The position numbers and the translations under genes are program-made. 18,212 nt of DNA from JBBFMJ01 sp037441225 (GTDB lineage Bacteria; Acidobacteriota; Thermoanaerobaculia; UBA2201), in the NCBI GenBank assembly GCA_037441225.1, contig JBBISU010000063.1:1-18212 (forward strand), written 5' to 3'. Below the pieces are notes generated by a model. It was not told the origin of the DNA and searched no databases. It worked only from the letters and a program-made list of their open reading frames with translations. Position 1 is the stretch's first letter. Every line of letters begins with the position of its first letter. Positions 15,697-18,212 of the stretch are shown here, piece by piece.

Positions 15697-17702
15697 TTTT
15701 CTTCTCCATTAATTTTTTTTACAAAAACCAAATTCAAAAACCTCTTAAAAGGATCTATGCTTTCTATTTTGACTTTTATCTCATCCATTATTTTAAAATT
15801 ATATTTTCCTTTTACATCCCTTGCTCTTTGATTTGTTTTATCTGCTATAAAATATATTTCTTTAAAAGATGAAAAAGGCAAAAAGCCACTTATAAAATAA
15901 TCCGGTAAGAAGACAAAAAAACCACTTTCTATAACTGATGTAATAAGCCCATCTAAAACCTTTCTTTCTTTTCCTTTTAATAGCTGCAAAATTTTATATT
16001 CCAAAAAATCTCTTTCAATTTCTTCCTTCTTTATTGATTTATTATTTAAGTGATCTGCTATTTCTCTTAATTTATTATTTTCATATTTTTTCCCTTTCAA
16101 GGCATTTTTCAAAGATCTATGAACAATTATATCAGCATATCTTCTAATTGGAGAGGTAAAATGGCAATAGTGTTGAAAATTTAATGCAAAATGTAAATCT
16201 TTTTCAGGGGAATAAATTGCCCTTGGCAGGGATTTAAGTAAAAGCTGCTGCAAATATTCTCCATCTTTTAATTTTTTCCATTCTTCAAGGATTTTTTGAA
16301 CCATCTTTGGAGTTGGTTCATCTACATTCACAGGGAAATTTATTCCCCATTTCTGACATAGGACTTTTAAATCTAATAGTTTTAAAGGGTCTGGTTTTGG
16401 ATGTATCCTATATAAAAGAGGATAATTTTTATTCCACAAAAACCTTGCCACTTCTTTGTTTGCATAAAGCATAAATTCTTCAACAATGGAATGGCTTTTT
16501 AGTTTTTCTAAGGGAAGGACACCTTTTAAATTTCCCTCTTTATCATATTCTAACTTAAGCTCTTGAAACTCAAATTCAAGCCCTCCTTTTTTCATCCTTT
16601 TTTCTTTTAAAATAGTGGCAAGCTCTTCCATCTTTTTTAATGTATTAGAAAATTTGCTTTTTTCCCCTTTTAATATTTCTTCTACCTCTTCATAAGTAAA
16701 CCTTTTTTTTGATAAAATTATTGATTCCTTTATCTCTGTCTTTAAATGTTTTCCCTTTCTATCAAAAAAGATAAAGACAGAAATTGTATATTTTTTTTCT
16801 TTTTCTTTTAAGGAACACAAATTTTCTGATAGTTTTTCTGGAAGCATATGGACAGCATAGGATGGAAAATATAAGGTTTCTGCTCTTAAAAGTGCTTCTT
16901 TATCAATTATTGAATTTTCTTTTACATAATGGGTTACATCTGAAATATGAACTCCTAAGATTAAATTTTCCCCTTTTTCTTTTAAGCTAATTGCATCATC
17001 AAAATCCTTTGCATCTTCTGGATCAATTGTAAATATTTCTTCTTTTGTTAAATCCAATCTACCTTTTTCATTAAAATTTTCTATTATGCAATTTGCTTCC
17101 CTTTCAACTTCTTTTGGGAAATCAAAGGGTAAATTTTCTGAAAAACAAAAGCTATATATTTCTTCCTTTGTTTTTCCAAATTTTCCTAAAAAATTTTTAA
17201 AAGATAAAACACCTTTCCTTTTTCTTTGGGGATAAAATATAATTTCTGTTTCAATTATAGATTTATAAGGAAGATTTAAGGGCTTATTTAATTGAAATTC
17301 TTCCTTCAATCTTTTAATAGGTACAAAGTTTTTATCACCAAGATAAAATCCAATCAAGCGTTTTGAAGCTCTTTCAATTATCTTAAAAATTCTTACATAG
17401 CCCCTCTCTTTTTTTAATAAAACAGCATCTCCTTCCATTATTTTTAATGGATTTGAAGAAAAGAAAAACTCACCTTCATTTGTCTCCACAAATAAATCCT
17501 TTCCTTTAAAATATACATTACCAATTAAAAAGGGAGTTTTTTTTAATACTATAAAATGGTTTTTTCTAATTTCAACAATTTTTCTTTGCCTTTGTAGTTC
17601 TTTCAATTTTTCTTCTGAAGAATTGCCAAAGATTCTTTTTATTTCAAAAATTTGAGCACCTCTCCCTCTTCTTTTTTCTAAAAACTTTAAAATTTCTTCC
17701 AT
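15687..17702 (-). CDS. rnr: Ribonuclease R / RNase II family 3'-5' exoribonuclease
   Basis: This 671-residue processive 3'-5' exoribonuclease acts in mRNA and structured-RNA turnover. The order is a winged-helix-like N terminus (about 1-50), cold-shock OB domains (about 55-165), the RNB catalytic domain (about 215-535) and a C-terminal S1 domain (about 577-665). The RNB active site IDPEDAKDFDDAISL carries D227, D233, D235 and D236, equivalent to E. coli RNase R D272, D278, D280 and D281. HFTSPIRRYADIIVHR (514-529) is the second signature. It is shorter than E. coli RNase R (813), lacking its long basic tail. The ATG has no Shine-Dalgarno sequence. The only DNA upstream before tRNA-Leu is 16 bp, so transcription probably comes from the STAS gene or from within the tRNA region. 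Confidence 0.93.
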   Translation of the reverse strand: MEEILKFLEKRRGRGAQIFEIKRIFGNSSEEKLKELQRQRKIVEIRKNHFIVLKKTPFLIGNVYFKGKDLFVETNEGEFFFSSNPLKIMEGDAVLLKKERGYVRIFKIIERASKRLIGFYLGDKNFVPIKRLKEEFQLNKPLNLPYKSIIETEIIFYPQRKRKGVLSFKNFLGKFGKTKEEIYSFCFSENLPFDFPKEVEREANCIIENFNEKGRLDLTKEEIFTIDPEDAKDFDDAISLKEKGENLILGVHISDVTHYVKENSIIDKEALLRAETLYFPSYAVHMLPEKLSENLCSLKEKEKKYTISVFIFFDRKGKHLKTEIKESIILSKKRFTYEEVEEILKGEKSKFSNTLKKMEELATILKEKRMKKGGLEFEFQELKLEYDKEGNLKGVLPLEKLKSHSIVEEFMLYANKEVARFLWNKNYPLLYRIHPKPDPLKLLDLKVLCQKWGINFPVNVDEPTPKMVQKILEEWKKLKDGEYLQQLLLKSLPRAIYSPEKDLHFALNFQHYCHFTSPIRRYADIIVHRSLKNALKGKKYENNKLREIADHLNNKSIKKEEIERDFLEYKILQLLKGKERKVLDGLITSVIESGFFVFLPDYFISGFLPFSSFKEIYFIADKTNQRARDVKGKYNFKIMDEIKVKIESIDPFKRFLNLVFVKKINGEEKWF

Positions 17703-17704
17703 GT

Positions 17705-17710
17705 TATAAT
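17705..17710 (+). promoter_or_regulatory. Candidate -10 box of tRNA-Leu
   Basis: A perfect TATAAT ends 8 nt before the mature 5' end of tRNA-Leu, in the 16-bp gap between the rnr start (17702) and the tRNA (17719). The transcript would start within 1-3 nt of the mature 5' end, leaving little or no RNase P leader. I see no convincing -35 hexamer upstream; it would lie inside the rnr coding sequence. Confidence 0.4.
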
Positions 17711-17718
17711 ATCTGTGA

Positions 17719-17804
17719 GCGAAAGTGGCGGAACTGGTATACGCGCAGGATTCAGGATCCTGTGGCTTATTGCCTTAGGGGTTCGACTCCCCTCTTTCGC
17801 ACCA
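17719..17804 (+). tRNA. tRNA-Leu (anticodon CAG), CCA encoded
   Basis: The acceptor stem GCGAAAG (17719-17725) pairs with CTTTCGC (17794-17800), followed by discriminator A and an encoded CCA (17802-17804). The anticodon stem CAGGA/TCCTG encloses loop TTCAGGA, giving anticodon CAG for CUG codons. The long variable arm (GGC-TTATT-GCC) and T arm AGGGG-TTCGACT-CCCCT identify a class II leucine tRNA. It is transcribed against both neighbours. Its 3' part (17775-17804) is overlapped in antisense by the end of the STAS reading frame. Unlike tRNA-Trp in this window, its CCA is genomically encoded. Confidence 0.95.
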
Positions 17805-18131
17805 GAGGATTGCCTCTTCTTCCTTATCAAAAGTTTTAAAAACCTTGTCCAATTTTGTTATCTTTAATAATCTTGTAATCCTTTCTTTTGGTCTTAAAAG
17901 AACTATTTTTTTTGAAACATTTTCAAATTTGGAAAGATATCCAACAAGTTCACCTATGCCTGTTGAATCAATATAATCAATATTTTCAAGGTTTAAAACT
18001 ACACCTTTAATTTTTTCCTCTAAAATTTCTTCTAATCTCCTTGCCAATTCCTCTGAGGAATCTCCAAGGGTCACATTCCCTGAGATATCCAAGACGGGAA
18101 TTCCTTTAACAACTCTTTTAACTATTTCCAT
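17775..18131 (-). CDS. STAS-domain anti-anti-sigma factor (SpoIIAA/RsbV-like)
   Basis: This ORF of 118 codons encodes one STAS domain. These small cytosolic proteins, when unphosphorylated, bind an anti-sigma kinase and free its sigma factor. The core VVLNLENIDYIDSTGIGELV (44-63) has the conserved D-S-T-G turn, with S56 as the expected phosphorylation site. The N-terminal strand pattern PVLDISGNVTLGDSSEELARR is typical. The natural domain ends near EEAIL (109). W110 is read from the tRNA-Leu CCA and residues 111-118 (CERGESNP) plus the stop are antisense to the tRNA body. The start has no Shine-Dalgarno sequence but a strong promoter ends 6 nt upstream, suggesting a leaderless mRNA. No partner kinase or phosphatase is nearby. 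Confidence 0.88.
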   Translation of the reverse strand: MEIVKRVVKGIPVLDISGNVTLGDSSEELARRLEEILEEKIKGVVLNLENIDYIDSTGIGELVGYLSKFENVSKKIVLLRPKERITRLLKITKLDKVFKTFDKEEEAILWCERGESNP

Positions 18132-18137
18132 AATAAA

Positions 18138-18166
18138 ATTATATCAAAAAAAAATTTGTTTTTCAA
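18138..18166 (-). promoter_or_regulatory. Candidate sigma-70 promoter of the STAS gene
   Basis: On the minus strand TTGAAA (18166-18161), a 17-nt spacer and a perfect TATAAT (18143-18138) form a near-consensus promoter. Six nucleotides separate TATAAT from the A of the ATG at 18131, so transcription would begin at or next to the start codon. No other genes lie between it and rnr on this strand, so it may drive rnr as well. Confidence 0.6.
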
Positions 18167-18180
18167 ATAGTAGAGCAGCA

Positions 18181-18212
18181 GACCGTTGTCCATGTCCGTT
18201 TCCCGTGTCCGT
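18181..18212 (+). repeat. Degenerate hexamer repeat at the window end
   Basis: The last 32 bases contain TGTCCGT twice (18193-18199 and 18206-18212), TGTCCAT (18187-18193) and further CCGTT or CCCGTG units. On the minus strand this reads as about five successive ACGGAC-like hexamers. It is clearly more GC-rich than the flanking sequence. It is cut by the window edge, so its full length and nature are unknown. Confidence 0.5.

Noticed and set aside
15543..15872. Plus-strand ORF of 109 codons between the dehydrogenase and rnr
   Set aside because: It is rich in Phe, Tyr, Ile and Lys, as expected for the complement of an AT-rich gene. It overlaps the rnr 3' end and the antisense of the frameshifted small ORF, and has no ribosome binding site.
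1..18212. Defence system, CRISPR array, prophage or insertion sequence
   Set aside because: No transposase, integrase, nuclease-helicase cassette, spaced direct repeats or terminal inverted repeats were seen. The window is a housekeeping locus.

Overview
The window is almost entirely a core transcription and translation locus from an AT-rich bacterium (by eye about one third G+C). The order tuf (3' end) - rpmG - tRNA-Trp - secE - nusG - rplK - rplA - rplJ - rplL - rpoB - rpoC is the classical bacterial arrangement. Both large RNA polymerase subunits carry insertions typical of Gram-negative-type lineages: a charged insert before the beta KLSIGDKIAGRHGNKG block, and a large insert in the beta-prime trigger-loop region. 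With the low G+C this suggests an uncultured, possibly thermophilic, Gram-negative-type lineage (WOR-3/Stahlbacteria- or Hydrothermae-like). That placement is inference and is not resolved by the sequence alone.

Positions 1-14313 are all on the plus strand and tightly packed. Most genes have strong GGAGG-type ribosome binding sites, except rpmG and secE. secE begins only 8 nt after the 3' end of tRNA-Trp. The transcription unit continues past rpoC through two translationally coupled genes (ATGA and TGATG junctions): a carbon-nitrogen hydrolase and a membrane glycosyltransferase with a C-terminal TPR tail. The only sizeable internal gap, rplL-rpoB (83 bp), holds a candidate promoter and a hairpin.

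Positions 14316-18131 are on the minus strand apart from one tRNA. In transcription order they are a STAS anti-anti-sigma-like gene with a well-formed and probably leaderless promoter, rnr (RNase R/II family), a small frameshifted ORF overlapping the rnr stop, and a short/branched-chain-type acyl-CoA dehydrogenase with its own candidate promoter. tRNA-Leu(CAG) lies on the plus strand between the STAS gene and rnr. The STAS reading frame ends inside it in antisense, and rnr starts 16 bp from its 5' end.

No defence system, CRISPR array, insertion sequence or phage gene is visible. The most notable observation is a 68-residue insertion with eight cysteines near the N terminus of RpoB. Its first half matches the zinc-binding domain of RpoC in residues and cysteine spacing. 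The window ends in a short degenerate hexamer repeat (ACGGAC-like on the minus strand) that is more GC-rich than its surroundings.
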